A stretch of DNA of 28,555 bases from Hyphomicrobium sp. (GTDB lineage: Bacteria > Pseudomonadota > Alphaproteobacteria > Rhizobiales > Hyphomicrobiaceae): assembly GCA_030609245.1 (NCBI GenBank), contig JAUWCP010000004.1, forward strand, positions 1 through 28,555. The letters run 5' to 3'. The first letter of the stretch is position 1, and the number at the start of each line of letters is the position of its first letter. The position numbers and the translations under genes are program-made. Positions 17,655 to 25,425 of this stretch are shown in pieces. A model generated the notes under the pieces. That model ran no database searches. It was not told the origin of the DNA and saw only the letters and a list, made by a program, of their open reading frames with translations.

Positions 17655-18488
17655 ATGGAAACCAGGATACGCTCGGCGCCGGCTGGAAAGGTCAAGGCTT
17701 TGGACCCGATCTGGTCGGAGATCCGCAAGGAAGCCCAAACAGCCATGACCGCTGAACCGGCGCTTGGCAGTTTCATCTTCGCCACTGTGCTGAGTCACGA
17801 CCGGCTGGAGGACGCAATTTGCCACCGGCTGGCTCAGCGCATACAACATGCCGACGTCGACGCCGTGCTTCTTAATCAGACATTCCAGGGCGTGCTGTCA
17901 GGACGCCAGCATCTCGGTGAGGTGTTTCGTGCGGATCTGGCCGCAGTATTCGATCGCGACCCAGCCTGCAATCGCTATCTGGAGCCGCTGCTCTACTACA
18001 AGGGGTTCCATGCGCTCGTCACATACCGATTTGCGCATGAGCTTTGGAATGATGGGCGGCATGACTTCGCACTCTATTTGCAGAGCCAGAGCGCGCATAT
18101 GTTCAGCACAGACATCCACCCCGCCGCAAAGTTTGGCCAGGGCATCATGCTCGATCATGCACACGGCTTCGTCGTCGGTGAGACGGCCGTGGTCGGCGAC
18201 AATTGCTCCTTCTTGCATGCCGTCACGCTTGGCGGTAGCGGCAAGGAGACAGGTGATCGCCATCCCAAGATCGGCAAGAACGTACTCATCGGCGCGGGGG
18301 CAAAGATACTTGGCAATATCACGGTGGGCGAAGGTTCGCGCATTGCAGCGGGTAGTGTCGTTCTCAATGATGTTCCTGCCCATGTGACGGTGGCGGGTGT
18401 GCCGGCGAAGGTGGTCGGATCGGCGGGCTCGGCTGAGCCTGCTTTGGATATGGAGCAGACGTGGGTCGACGACTTCGGCGGCCTATGA
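17655..18488 (+). CDS. cysE: Serine O-acetyltransferase
   Basis: CysE acetylates L-serine with acetyl-CoA, the committed step to cysteine, and binds O-acetylserine sulfhydrylase in the cysteine synthase complex. The 277-residue protein has the helical N-terminal domain (about 15-145, DPIWSEIRKEAQ...) and a left-handed beta-helix of hexapeptide repeats from about 150. Catalytic Asp/His are in MLDHAHG (D167, H168); a further conserved His is in DRHPKIG (H203). The tail ends DDFGGL, where many homologues end in Ile for docking to CysK. The ATG at 17655 follows AGGAG (17643-17647); an upstream TTG frame at 17628 lacks support. The DUF3126 gene follows 52 bases later. Confidence 0.96.
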   Translation: METRIRSAPAGKVKALDPIWSEIRKEAQTAMTAEPALGSFIFATVLSHDRLEDAICHRLAQRIQHADVDAVLLNQTFQGVLSGRQHLGEVFRADLAAVFDRDPACNRYLEPLLYYKGFHALVTYRFAHELWNDGRHDFALYLQSQSAHMFSTDIHPAAKFGQGIMLDHAHGFVVGETAVVGDNCSFLHAVTLGGSGKETGDRHPKIGKNVLIGAGAKILGNITVGEGSRIAAGSVVLNDVPAHVTVAGVPAKVVGSAGSAEPALDMEQTWVDDFGGL

Positions 18489-18540
18489 GATCTGCTTTAA
18501 GCGCAGTTACGGCGCACGGCGCGGACAGGAGAATCTAAGA

Positions 18541-18756
18541 ATGGATAAGGAAGAATTGGCCCGGCTGCAGACGTATCTGCGCAAAACGTTTGGTACGCCT
18601 AAACTGGAAGTGCGTGCACGGCCGAAGAAGACGGACTCTGCTGAGGTCTTCATTGGCGATGAATTTATTGCCGTGCTGTTCCGCGAGGACGAAGACGGCG
18701 AGATCTCCTACCAGTTCCAAATGGCAATCCTCGATCTCGATCTTGCAGAGGTCTAA
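18541..18756 (+). CDS. DUF3126 family small protein
   Basis: This 71-residue acidic soluble protein matches the alphaproteobacterial DUF3126 family. It starts MDKEELARLQTYLRKTFG, continues with the basic patch EVRARPKKTDSAEVFIG and ends with the acidic strand region ISYQFQMAILDLDLAEV. No function is established for the family. The ATG at 18541 is preceded by AGGAG (18527-18531). It sits between cysE and a gamma-carbonic anhydrase-like gene, all on the same strand with short gaps (52 and 29 bases), so the three probably form one transcript. A link to cysteine metabolism is only suggested by this position. Confidence 0.9.
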   Translation: MDKEELARLQTYLRKTFGTPKLEVRARPKKTDSAEVFIGDEFIAVLFREDEDGEISYQFQMAILDLDLAEV

Positions 18757-18785
18757 GGCGGAACCGCAGGGGATAGAGGCAAGCC

Positions 18786-19316
18786 ATGGCGCTCTACGAG
18801 CTCGACGGCGTACGTGCGCAGACGCCGGGCGAAGGCCGCTACTGGGTCGCGCCCAACGCCATTGTCATCGGTAAGGTCATCATCGAGGAGGATGCGAGCG
18901 TCTGGTTCGGTAGCATCTTGCGCGGCGACAATGAGCCGATCCGCGTTGGCGCGCGCTCCAATATCCAGGAAGCGTGCGTGCTGCACACCGATCCAGGTTT
19001 TCCCCTCACAATCGGGCCCGATTGCACCATCGGTCACATGGTTATGCTGCACGGTTGTACCATCGGCCGTGCGAGCCTGATCGGAATCGGCTCCATCATC
19101 CTCAATGGGACGAGGATCGGCGAGGAATGCCTCATCGGAGCCAACACGCTTATTCCCGAGGGCAAGGAGATCCCGCCACGTTCAATGGTGCTCGGCTCAC
19201 CGGGAAAGATCGTGCGTCAATTGACCGATGAGGACGTGGCACGATTTGGGGGCGCAGCCGACCGATACGTCAAGAATTGGAAGCGGTATGCAACGGGCCT
19301 CAAGCCCCAGACGTGA
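18786..19316 (+). CDS. Gamma-carbonic anhydrase-like hexapeptide protein (YrdA/CamH type)
   Basis: The 176-residue protein is a left-handed beta-helix trimer of the gamma-carbonic anhydrase family. It keeps the likely metal ligands H67 (VLHTDPG), H84 and H89 (IGHMVMLHGC) and the marker SVWFGSILRGDNEPIRVG; a C-terminal helix follows (TDEDVARFGGAADRYVKNWKR). Carbonic anhydrase activity is known for some members, while many YrdA/PaaY-like relatives have other or unknown roles. The ATG at 18786 has AGAGG about 7 bases upstream. It closes the probable cysE-DUF3126 transcript. A GCTGA/TCAGC inverted repeat at 19335-19351 lies just after the stop and may help end transcription in both directions. 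Confidence 0.9.
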   Translation: MALYELDGVRAQTPGEGRYWVAPNAIVIGKVIIEEDASVWFGSILRGDNEPIRVGARSNIQEACVLHTDPGFPLTIGPDCTIGHMVMLHGCTIGRASLIGIGSIILNGTRIGEECLIGANTLIPEGKEIPPRSMVLGSPGKIVRQLTDEDVARFGGAADRYVKNWKRYATGLKPQT

Positions 19317-19334
19317 TCCATGCGTACCGCGAAG

Positions 19335-19358
19335 GCTGAAAAAACGTCAGCGTTTATT
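19335..19358. terminator. Possible weak bidirectional terminator
   Basis: GCTGA (19335-19339) and TCAGC (19347-19351) flank AAAAACG. GTTTATT follows on the plus strand, and on the minus strand the loop region reads as a T-run just after the stop of the transglutaminase-like peptidase gene. The stem is only 5 bp, so support is modest. Confidence 0.35.
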
Positions 19359-20006
19359 CTGCACACCAGAAAGAGCGGTTGAAACTGGTGTGTGCCGCGC
19401 GTCCAGAGCTACCCAAACCTGCGGGTTGAGATAGGACTGGCGCATCACGAACTCATAGGGTGCCCGGGTCCAAAGGCGAATGTCCTCAAACTTGTTGTCG
19501 AGAATGAAATCGCCTTGCAGTGTGCGGGCGGTCAAGACCGCATGCCCGTCACCCTTCTCGTCGCGCACAACCGTCAACAGCAGCGAGCTTACCGGCCATC
19601 CGCGGCCGATCAGCATGCGCCGCTTCAGGAGCGCATAATCTTCGCAGTCGCCGCGCGTACTGGGCAGCGTCCAGTGTTCTTTGACCCCGTACACTTCCAA
19701 GTCGGTGGCGGGCGCGATCGCATTGTTGATCAGTCGATTGATGGCGTCGAGCTCGCTGAGCCGGTCTGAGCTGGCGTTAAAGCGGTTTTCCGGGCCGCCG
19801 TCGCCGCTGCATTCCTCGGGCCGCTTTTCGCAGAAGCGGACGAAACCGTGCGGCGGGGACGCAGGCCCATAAATGCGCATGAAGGCAGGCGCGCGCACCG
19901 TCGATCGATCGACCGAACGATAGGCCGAGACTTCCTGTCCGGTTGCCCCGGTTGAGACCAAAAGGCTTCCAACAAGTAAAACTGCGCTATACCAAATCCG
20001 CTGCAT
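19347..20006 (-). CDS. Secreted transglutaminase-like cysteine peptidase (BTLCP, PF06035)
   Basis: This 219-residue precursor starts with a Sec-type signal (hydrophobic core about residues 5-20, SAVLLVGSLLVSTGATG). The mature protein carries a bacterial transglutaminase-like triad: C121 in TRGDCEDYALLKR, H155 in GDGHAVLTA and D170 in FILDNKFEDI. In better-studied relatives (LapG) this fold cleaves periplasmic adhesins under c-di-GMP control; no LapD or adhesin partner is visible here, and many alphaproteobacterial paralogues have unknown substrates. The start at 20006 has no ideally spaced ribosome binding site (GGAAGGAG is about 15 bases upstream), so it is slightly uncertain, though the signal peptide fits. 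It converges on the gamma-carbonic anhydrase-like gene. Confidence 0.9.
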   Translation of the reverse strand: MQRIWYSAVLLVGSLLVSTGATGQEVSAYRSVDRSTVRAPAFMRIYGPASPPHGFVRFCEKRPEECSGDGGPENRFNASSDRLSELDAINRLINNAIAPATDLEVYGVKEHWTLPSTRGDCEDYALLKRRMLIGRGWPVSSLLLTVVRDEKGDGHAVLTARTLQGDFILDNKFEDIRLWTRAPYEFVMRQSYLNPQVWVALDARHTPVSTALSGVQNKR

Positions 20007-20682
20007 GACGAACGACCCCGTTACTCCTTCCTCTAAACATATCTCACAGTGCTCGTTTTACTCTGAAGTCCAGATCCAAGAATTGAACCAAAAGTGGCGG
20101 CAGTCTTTAGGGGTTTTTTCGCACCTCTTAATTTGGGTTCGCGTCACCGTTCGGTGACAAATATTATGAAGTTGTTAGACTCCCTGACCGCGCCTTAACA
20201 AATGACAAACCAGTACTTCTGCCTTGGTGGCGAACGAGCTCGCCGCGTGAGTTTCCCAATGGCCTCCGGGCGGCGATTGCCGCGCTGGCTTCAGTGATGC
20301 GCGCGACGTTCGATGCGGGGACGAGGAGGGAGGATGCGTGCTCGAGCGCCCGCATGGATTGGCCGTTGAATGCGAATGCGGCTCGCGCGTGAGGGCGTCT
20401 ATCGGCTCGGACGAGGCCCGCAGCATTCAGTCGGCGTCGCGCCGATGGCGCCAAACTCGTAGACATAAGCCGTTCCTGCGAATGGGCCGCGGTGTGCGGC
20501 CTGCGCGATTAGCGAGCCAGGGCTAGACGCATACGCTGGAGGCTCTGTTCGTCGTCGAACTATGCAAGGCAGGCCGTTAAAGAAGGGCTAATCAGCGCAC
20601 CAATTTCGAATGGGCGCGAGGGAGGAGCCTCAAAAGGCATAGCCAACTTGAGTGCACGAGTTGGAGGGAGTGGGGGCTGGGG
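20007..20682. other. Gene-poor 676-base region
   Basis: No supported gene lies between the BTLCP-type peptidase (reading left) and the stop of the PAS_5 gene. Near 20040-20200 the DNA is AT-rich and contains the palindrome at 20143-20158. From 20200 to 20680 composition is GC-rich with only short frames. One plus-strand frame from GTG 20338 to 20526 (62 residues) has a good ribosome binding site (GGGAGG) but an Arg-rich, family-less product. One minus-strand frame, 20164-20466, looks moderately protein-like without a recognisable domain. An eroded gene is possible. Confidence 0.4.
20143..20158. repeat. Palindrome GTCACCG-TT-CGGTGAC
   Basis: Two perfect 7-base arms are separated by TT, in an AT-rich setting about 137 bases upstream of the BTLCP-type peptidase start. 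The near-continuous dyad fits a binding site for a dimeric regulator better than a terminator, since no T-run follows. The regulator is unknown. Confidence 0.4.
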
Positions 20683-21321
20683 TTAGATCTCTTTGCCGGA
20701 ATTCCGGCTGAGCCCGCCCTCATGGACGACAAACTGTCGTTGCGCAAAACGGACGATGCGCGCGTTGCCGTTGGAAGGATCCAACGGGGGGTCGACTGGC
20801 ATGTGGGGCGTCGAGGTTTGAGGATTGAGACTGGGCCAAACGAGCTCAATGGCCGTGAGGCGCTTGCTCAGGAGCGGCTTGTCGCCAAGCCAGCCCGGAC
20901 CATCGAGGGGGGAACAGCAACCCAGAATCCGGTCGATCTTTTTCTGCGTGTGAAACAGGGGGAGCAGCAGCAGCTCGAACTCAATCGCTTGCTCGTCTCT
21001 TGCGGTTGCTTGGAAGCGGATGAGCGCTGTCGCCGCTTGGTTGGTGAGAATGGAAAGATTGCGGATCAATAGAAGGCGATCATCTGATGGCCAACCCTCC
21101 AGGAAGTCGGTGCCGCGCAGCTCGTTCCCGAAAATCTCGCACATGCGCGTCCCGGCCAGGCGGAACCGGTAAACCTCGGCGCTGTGGCGCTCCAGGATGA
21201 ACGTGGTCGGCAAGATGCCAGCGAACTTTGATGGCTCTATCTCAAATCGATTTGGCGCCGCGCGCTCCCCGCGCACATGGTTCCAATACTGGTAGAGCTT
21301 CTCGCTTGTTTTATGTTTCAT
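20683..21321 (-). CDS. PAS_5 family protein
   Basis: The 212-residue protein matches the alphaproteobacterial PAS_5 (PF07310) family. It opens with the typical helix MKHKTSEKLYQYWNHVRGER and EIEPSKFAGILPTTFILE, followed by a single PAS-like core (about residues 40-150) with AEVYRFRLAGTRMCEIFGNELRGTDFLEGW. Family members are small cytoplasmic regulators without an output domain; some affect motility or stress responses in Caulobacter-type bacteria, but that cannot be assumed here. The ATG at 21321 is chosen because it matches the family's N-terminus; an upstream ATG at 21417 would add 32 unrelated residues. The ribosome binding site is poorly spaced. It is divergent from the rhomboid gene. Confidence 0.82.
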   Translation of the reverse strand: MKHKTSEKLYQYWNHVRGERAAPNRFEIEPSKFAGILPTTFILERHSAEVYRFRLAGTRMCEIFGNELRGTDFLEGWPSDDRLLLIRNLSILTNQAATALIRFQATARDEQAIEFELLLLPLFHTQKKIDRILGCCSPLDGPGWLGDKPLLSKRLTAIELVWPSLNPQTSTPHMPVDPPLDPSNGNARIVRFAQRQFVVHEGGLSRNSGKEI

Positions 21322-21594
21322 GGTATCAGACTGCAACAAAGCCCTCCCAAGGCGCGTGCCGGACGCATTGATGCGCGTCGACGGGTGTTTCGAATCGGCA
21401 CACTCTGCCTCTGCCATTCCCCTGATGACACTTCACGCAGCAGCATCCGTGCCATCACGCAGGCGTGCGGCGTTCAGCTGGCTTCAAGGATGTGGCTAGA
21501 GCCGCAGATCGTTGTTAACTTGCCGCCGCCGCGGTTCCTCGACGCTGGACACATTCACAAACGCGGCTTCACATTCGTGCCAATGGGAGAGCCC

Positions 21595-22320
21595 GTGAGC
21601 CAGCACCAACCCATGTTTAATGTGCCGAGAGTTGTGGTGGCCGTTGCGGCACTGCTGGTTGGCATTCATGTGGTCCATATCCTCTTACCTGAGGCCTGGG
21701 AAAACTGGCTAACGCTTACGCTGGCTTTCATCCCCGCGCGCTATGCCGGATTTGCAGAAGCGCTACCCGGCGGCCCGATCGCCGCGGCAACCTCGTTTTT
21801 GACGCACACGCTCGTGCATGGTGACCTGGCTCACCTCATGTTCAATGCAGCTTGGCTTGTTGTGTTCGGCGGGGCTGTCGCCATGCGGATCGGGGCAATC
21901 CGCTTCCTGTTATTCTTTGCATTCTGTGCTGTGGCGGGTGCCCTTACATTCTTGATCCTTAATCCAGGGTTGATGGCCCCGGTTGTCGGCGCCTCCGGCG
22001 CGATATCGGGTCTCATGGGCGGAACCATGCGATTCCTATTCAGCTCGCTCGACCACGGGGGGGTGTGGATGCTGCGGGAAGCACCGCAGCGGGTACCGTT
22101 GATGTCCATTTCGCAGATGCTCAATGACCGGCGCGTATTAGCCGTCAGCGGAATATTCATCCTTATGAATGTATTGGCTATGTTTGGTTTTGGCGGCGTT
22201 GCTGCGGGCGGAGTCGCCTGGGAAGCCCATCTTGGCGGGTATTTTGCGGGCCTTTTTGCATTTGGTTTCTTTGAGCCAAAGCCAAAAGTTCATTCACTGG
22301 ACAAGCAAGCTCTCCATTGA
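21595..22320 (+). CDS. Rhomboid family intramembrane serine protease
   Basis: This 241-residue membrane protein has six or so hydrophobic segments. The rhomboid catalytic features are clear: HGDLAHLMFN (H80, N84), nucleophile S134 in VGASGAISGLMGG and base H212 in AHLGGYFAG. Rhomboids cleave substrate helices inside the inner membrane; the substrate is unknown. A loop after the active-site helix (about 148-180, FSSLDHGGVWML...) is longer than in GlpG. GTG at 21595 is chosen because GGGAGA (21585-21590) lies 4 bases upstream; the ATG at 21583 overlaps that site's left flank and has no ribosome binding site of its own. The frame extends further upstream, overlapping the PAS_5 gene, but that part is not supported. 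Confidence 0.92.
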   Translation: MSQHQPMFNVPRVVVAVAALLVGIHVVHILLPEAWENWLTLTLAFIPARYAGFAEALPGGPIAAATSFLTHTLVHGDLAHLMFNAAWLVVFGGAVAMRIGAIRFLLFFAFCAVAGALTFLILNPGLMAPVVGASGAISGLMGGTMRFLFSSLDHGGVWMLREAPQRVPLMSISQMLNDRRVLAVSGIFILMNVLAMFGFGGVAAGGVAWEAHLGGYFAGLFAFGFFEPKPKVHSLDKQALH

Positions 22321-22505
22321 GTACTTGCGTCCTATTAACGATTGCATCACCATAAGCGACCGGGGACGTCCCCTGATGTTCCTGGTCAAGACTAAACGTC
22401 TGTGTGTCGCACGCCGGGACTGCATGTCGTTGTGTTCTCTTAAAGGGAAATGTGCGCACAACCAGTTCCTCGCTTCGATAGCGCAGCGTATTGGGAGGAA
22501 GGGCC

Positions 22506-22937
22506 GTGAATATCGCTCAACTCTTGAAAGCAAAGGGCCGCGCGGTGACAACCGCTCGGCCTGACGTAAAGTTGCTCGACATCATCGCCTCTCTTGCATC
22601 GAAGAGAATCGGTGCAATTGTCATCGTCGGTGAGAAGGGCGAACTGGCAGGCATCATCTCGGAGCGTGACGTCATCCTGGCTCTCGCCAATTCCAGCGAG
22701 GCTGTGCTTGAGGATTCCGTTTCCAAGCACATGACACGTGAAGTCGTCACGTGTCAGGAATCGACGACGATCGACGAGATGATGGAGCTGATGACGCAAG
22801 GCCGTTTCCGGCATGTGCCCGTGATCGAGGACGGCGCGTTGATCGGGATCATTTCAATCGGCGACGTTGTTAAGAATCACATCGCTGAGGTGGAGATGGA
22901 AGTGACCGCAATGCGCGGTTACTTCGCGACCGGCTGA
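22506..22937 (+). CDS. Paired CBS-domain protein
   Basis: A 143-residue cytoplasmic protein made of two CBS motifs (about residues 10-60 and 75-130) forming one Bateman module: KLLDIIASLASKRIGAIVIV with ISERDVILAL, and VTCQESTTIDEMMELMTQGR with VPVIEDGALIGIISIGDVVK. Such modules bind adenine nucleotides or related ligands. No catalytic domain is attached, so it probably senses and binds a partner. GTG at 22506 is preceded by GGGAGGAAGG (22493-22502), which rules out the TTG at 22491. It converges on the patatin-like gene 39 bases downstream. Confidence 0.93.
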   Translation: MNIAQLLKAKGRAVTTARPDVKLLDIIASLASKRIGAIVIVGEKGELAGIISERDVILALANSSEAVLEDSVSKHMTREVVTCQESTTIDEMMELMTQGRFRHVPVIEDGALIGIISIGDVVKNHIAEVEMEVTAMRGYFATG

Positions 22938-22976
22938 GTTCACGCGGCGCAGCCGATGTTCTTGCCCAAAATGGGT

Positions 22977-23939
22977 TCAGGACACGCCTTGCACGGCATC
23001 TGATTTGGCGCCGGAAATACGGCGGCGCGCTTCGATCTCGCGCGTCATGTCCCCAAGCTCGCGCTGGGCGGCTTTTTCACCGCGCTCGATGAGTTCATCG
23101 GCGCGGTGAAAATCAAACAGACCAACCCCATTTAGCCTCGGGTTGATCATCATATCTGGTGGGTCACCGGCCAGACGTGAACGTGCGATGCGGTCCTGCA
23201 CAATGTTGAAGGCCTCCATCATGACGGTCGAAATGCCAGGAGCCGTCTCGCCCTTACCGAAAATCTGACGCCGCAGAAGCCTGCGCACGGCCATGCCGTT
23301 TTTGCCAAGAATAGGCTCCGGCTCGGGCTCAGGGGGCACCTCGACGACATCGGGCTCGAAGTGCGGGACGATTGTGCCGCGGCCGCACATGTCGAAATTG
23401 AGATTGACGGCGATGACGTAGCGGGCGCCGTGGGCGCGGCACACCGAGACGGGAATCGGATTGACCAGAGCCCCGTCGAACAGCCAGCGGTTATTTATTT
23501 TCACCGGCTTGAAAACGCCGGGCAATGCATAAGAAGCGCGAACTGCGTCGACAACGCGTCCGTGCGACAACCAGATTTCATGGCCTGTGCCAATTTCGGT
23601 CGCGACCGCCGTAAAGCGTGTCTCCAAATCCTCGATATGGCGTTCGCCAAGCTCCTGGTCGAGCCGCTGGCAAAGTCGCTGCCCGTTGATCAGGCCCGTG
23701 CCGGCGAAATTGAAGTCGAGGTAGCCAAACACGCGCCGCCGGGTTAGCTCGCGAGCGAAGTCTTCCAGCGCGTCGAGGTGGCCCGCGGCAAAGCAAGCAC
23801 CCACAACCGCGCCAATCGAAGTCCCCACGATAACGTCCGGCTTGATCCCAGCGTCGGCAAGCGCTTTGACGACGCCGATGTGGGCCCAGCCACGCGCTGC
23901 TCCGCCTCCCAACGCCAAGCCGATTTTCGCCTTTGTCAT
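22977..23939 (-). CDS. Patatin-like phospholipase, RssA type
   Basis: This 320-residue protein carries the patatin Ser-Asp dyad: oxyanion loop GGGAARG (11-17), nucleophile S41 in GTSIG and D155 in DGALVNP. It hydrolyses acyl esters in related proteins; substrate unknown. After the catalytic core (about 1-200) comes a Pro/Glu-rich linker (EVPPEPEPEPILGKNG) and a helical C-terminal part ending in a charged region REIEARRRISGAK, as is common in alphaproteobacterial RssA-like proteins. No signal peptide is present. The ATG at 23939 has GGTGA upstream. It lies downstream of hisI on the same strand with a 208-base gap, so it probably has its own promoter. Confidence 0.93.
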   Translation of the reverse strand: MTKAKIGLALGGGAARGWAHIGVVKALADAGIKPDVIVGTSIGAVVGACFAAGHLDALEDFARELTRRRVFGYLDFNFAGTGLINGQRLCQRLDQELGERHIEDLETRFTAVATEIGTGHEIWLSHGRVVDAVRASYALPGVFKPVKINNRWLFDGALVNPIPVSVCRAHGARYVIAVNLNFDMCGRGTIVPHFEPDVVEVPPEPEPEPILGKNGMAVRRLLRRQIFGKGETAPGISTVMMEAFNIVQDRIARSRLAGDPPDMMINPRLNGVGLFDFHRADELIERGEKAAQRELGDMTREIEARRRISGAKSDAVQGVS

Positions 23940-24147
23940 TGTGGGTCACCAAATTGTGCCGCGCACCATTGCCCGGTCTTTCCGGGGCAGCAAATTCCGT
24001 GCCGTCCACCGACGCCGGCCAGTTTGCGCGTGTTCAAAAGTTTCTTCCCTCAGATATAGGAAGCCAAAAGCAATTTAGCACTTTTTAGTGAGTCGGGGAT
24101 GAATGAGCGACGGCTGCGCGTTAGGTTTTTCTTAAGGTGTAATTTTG

Positions 24148-24594
24148 TCAACGCGCCTTTGTTTTTCCATCGGCCGAAGTAAGTTGCAAAGCCGGCGTCG
24201 GTGCAGTGCCAAGCGGCACGGAACGGTAAAAGCAACTGCGCTGTCGCGTATGGCAGGCAAGACCATCACCTTCAACATTGACGCGTAGCCAGACGACGTC
24301 TTGGTCGCAATCAATGAACATCTCGATGACGCTCAAAGTGTTGCCGCTCTCTTCGCCTTTTCGCCAAAGGGCCTTGCGCGAGCGGCTCCAAAAATAGGCG
24401 GCGCGGGTTTTGATAGTGTGGGCCAGCGCGTCTTCGTTCATCCACGCAAACATCAGCACGTCGCCTGTTGACGCATCGGTGACGATGGCCGGGATCAAGC
24501 CGTCGGCATCGAACTTTGGTTGAAAGGCTGTGCCGGTCTCAACCGCTTCTTTGCCGCCGCGCGGTGCGAATTTTGGATTTACCGTATCAGACAT
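24148..24594 (-). CDS. hisI: Phosphoribosyl-AMP cyclohydrolase
   Basis: HisI opens the purine ring of phosphoribosyl-AMP, the third step of histidine synthesis. The 148-residue protein is the single-function form, without the HisE pyrophosphohydrolase domain. Conserved features are VLMFAWMNEDAL, AYFWSRSRKALWRKGEESG, the metal site IDCDQD (D95, C96, D97, D99) and GLACHTRQRSCFYR with C114 and C121. The ATG at 24594 has only a modest ribosome binding site (GATGAGAA). It starts 53 bases after the folE stop on the same strand, so folE-hisI may be one transcript; both enzymes act on purine-type rings, and the pairing is common in related bacteria. Confidence 0.96.
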   Translation of the reverse strand: MSDTVNPKFAPRGGKEAVETGTAFQPKFDADGLIPAIVTDASTGDVLMFAWMNEDALAHTIKTRAAYFWSRSRKALWRKGEESGNTLSVIEMFIDCDQDVVWLRVNVEGDGLACHTRQRSCFYRSVPLGTAPTPALQLTSADGKTKAR

Positions 24595-24647
24595 CGGTCA
24601 TTCTCATCGTGATGTTGCGTGCAGTGCGCGAGGACACAGTGAACGTG

Positions 24648-25268
24648 TCAATGAGTGTGCGGGGCTTGCACCGCTTTTAGGAACCGGTCGCGCCAGCTAT
24701 CGGCGGTCTCAAAGACGCCGGTGAAGTGTGTCGTTACCATCGTGGCGCCGGGCTGATTGACGGCACGCAAGGTCATGCATTGGTGTACGGCGCTGATCAT
24801 GACGGCGACGCCTTTGGGAGCGAGTTCGTGTTGGATCGTGTTAGCGATTTGTGCAGTGAGTGATTCTTGAACTTGTAGGCGGTGCGCGAATATGTCGACC
24901 ACGCGCGAAAGCTTAGATAGACCGACGACGCGCTTGTCGGGAACGTAAGCGACATGTGCTACGCCGACGAAGGGCGCAATGTGGTGCTCGCAGTGACTCT
25001 CTACGCGAACGTCGCGCAGCAAGATCATGTCGGAATAACCGGAGACATCCTCAAACGTGCGCGCAAGTTCGGCTGCTGGGTCCTCACGATAACCGCTGAA
25101 GCGCTCCTCGAAGGCGTCGGCGACGCGTTTGGGCGTGTTGGTAAGGCCAGTGCGGTTGGGATCGTCACCTGCCCAGGCAAGCAGAGTACGCACAGCTTCT
25201 TCCGCCTCTTGGCGGGAGGGGCGAAGATGAGCGGTGCTTGCAGCCTGGATGCTCGAAGTTTTCTTCAA
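24648..25268 (-). CDS. folE: GTP cyclohydrolase I
   Basis: FolE converts GTP to 7,8-dihydroneopterin triphosphate, the first step of folate (and queuosine precursor) synthesis. The 206-residue protein has the family core EEAVRTLLAWAGDDPNRTGL, TPKRVADAFEERFSGY, zinc-site ESHCEHHIAPF (C93, H96), KLSRVVDIFAHRLQVQE and HQCMTLRAV (C164). TTG at 25268 is proposed as start because AAAGG lies about 7 bases upstream and it gives the usual length; GTG at 25349 would add 27 residues of non-family sequence. It is divergent from the Fe-S scaffold-like gene and probably leads the hisI transcript. Its product feeds the folate pool used by MetF and MetH elsewhere in this window. Confidence 0.95.
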   Translation of the reverse strand: MKKTSSIQAASTAHLRPSRQEAEEAVRTLLAWAGDDPNRTGLTNTPKRVADAFEERFSGYREDPAAELARTFEDVSGYSDMILLRDVRVESHCEHHIAPFVGVAHVAYVPDKRVVGLSKLSRVVDIFAHRLQVQESLTAQIANTIQHELAPKGVAVMISAVHQCMTLRAVNQPGATMVTTHFTGVFETADSWRDRFLKAVQAPHTH

Positions 25269-25425
25269 AACTGACCTTTCGCGCGCGTGCTTAGGTTTGG
25301 CGGTCGCCTGGATGATATTTTGGCAAAAGCCCTTTTGGGCTGGCCTCACCTATATTATTGGCTGAGGTTTGAGAATTGGGAAGTCAGGAGGGCCATTGGC
25401 CCCTGCAACCCGTTAAGGTTCTGCA

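Noticed and set aside
20107..20136. T-run AGGGGTTTTTTCGCACCTCT as a terminator
   Set aside because: The arms do not pair well and no gene ends nearby on either strand.
20338..20526. Plus-strand ORF of 62 codons with a strong ribosome binding site
   Set aside because: No family resemblance and Arg-rich composition; kept only as a remark in the intergenic entry.
22938..22976. CCCAAAATGGG dyad between the convergent CBS and patatin-like genes
   Set aside because: The stem is only four bases with no T-run, so it is too weak to call a terminator.
24648..25349. GTG 25349 as the folE start
   Set aside because: It would add 27 residues without family resemblance; TTG 25268 has a ribosome binding site and gives the usual length.
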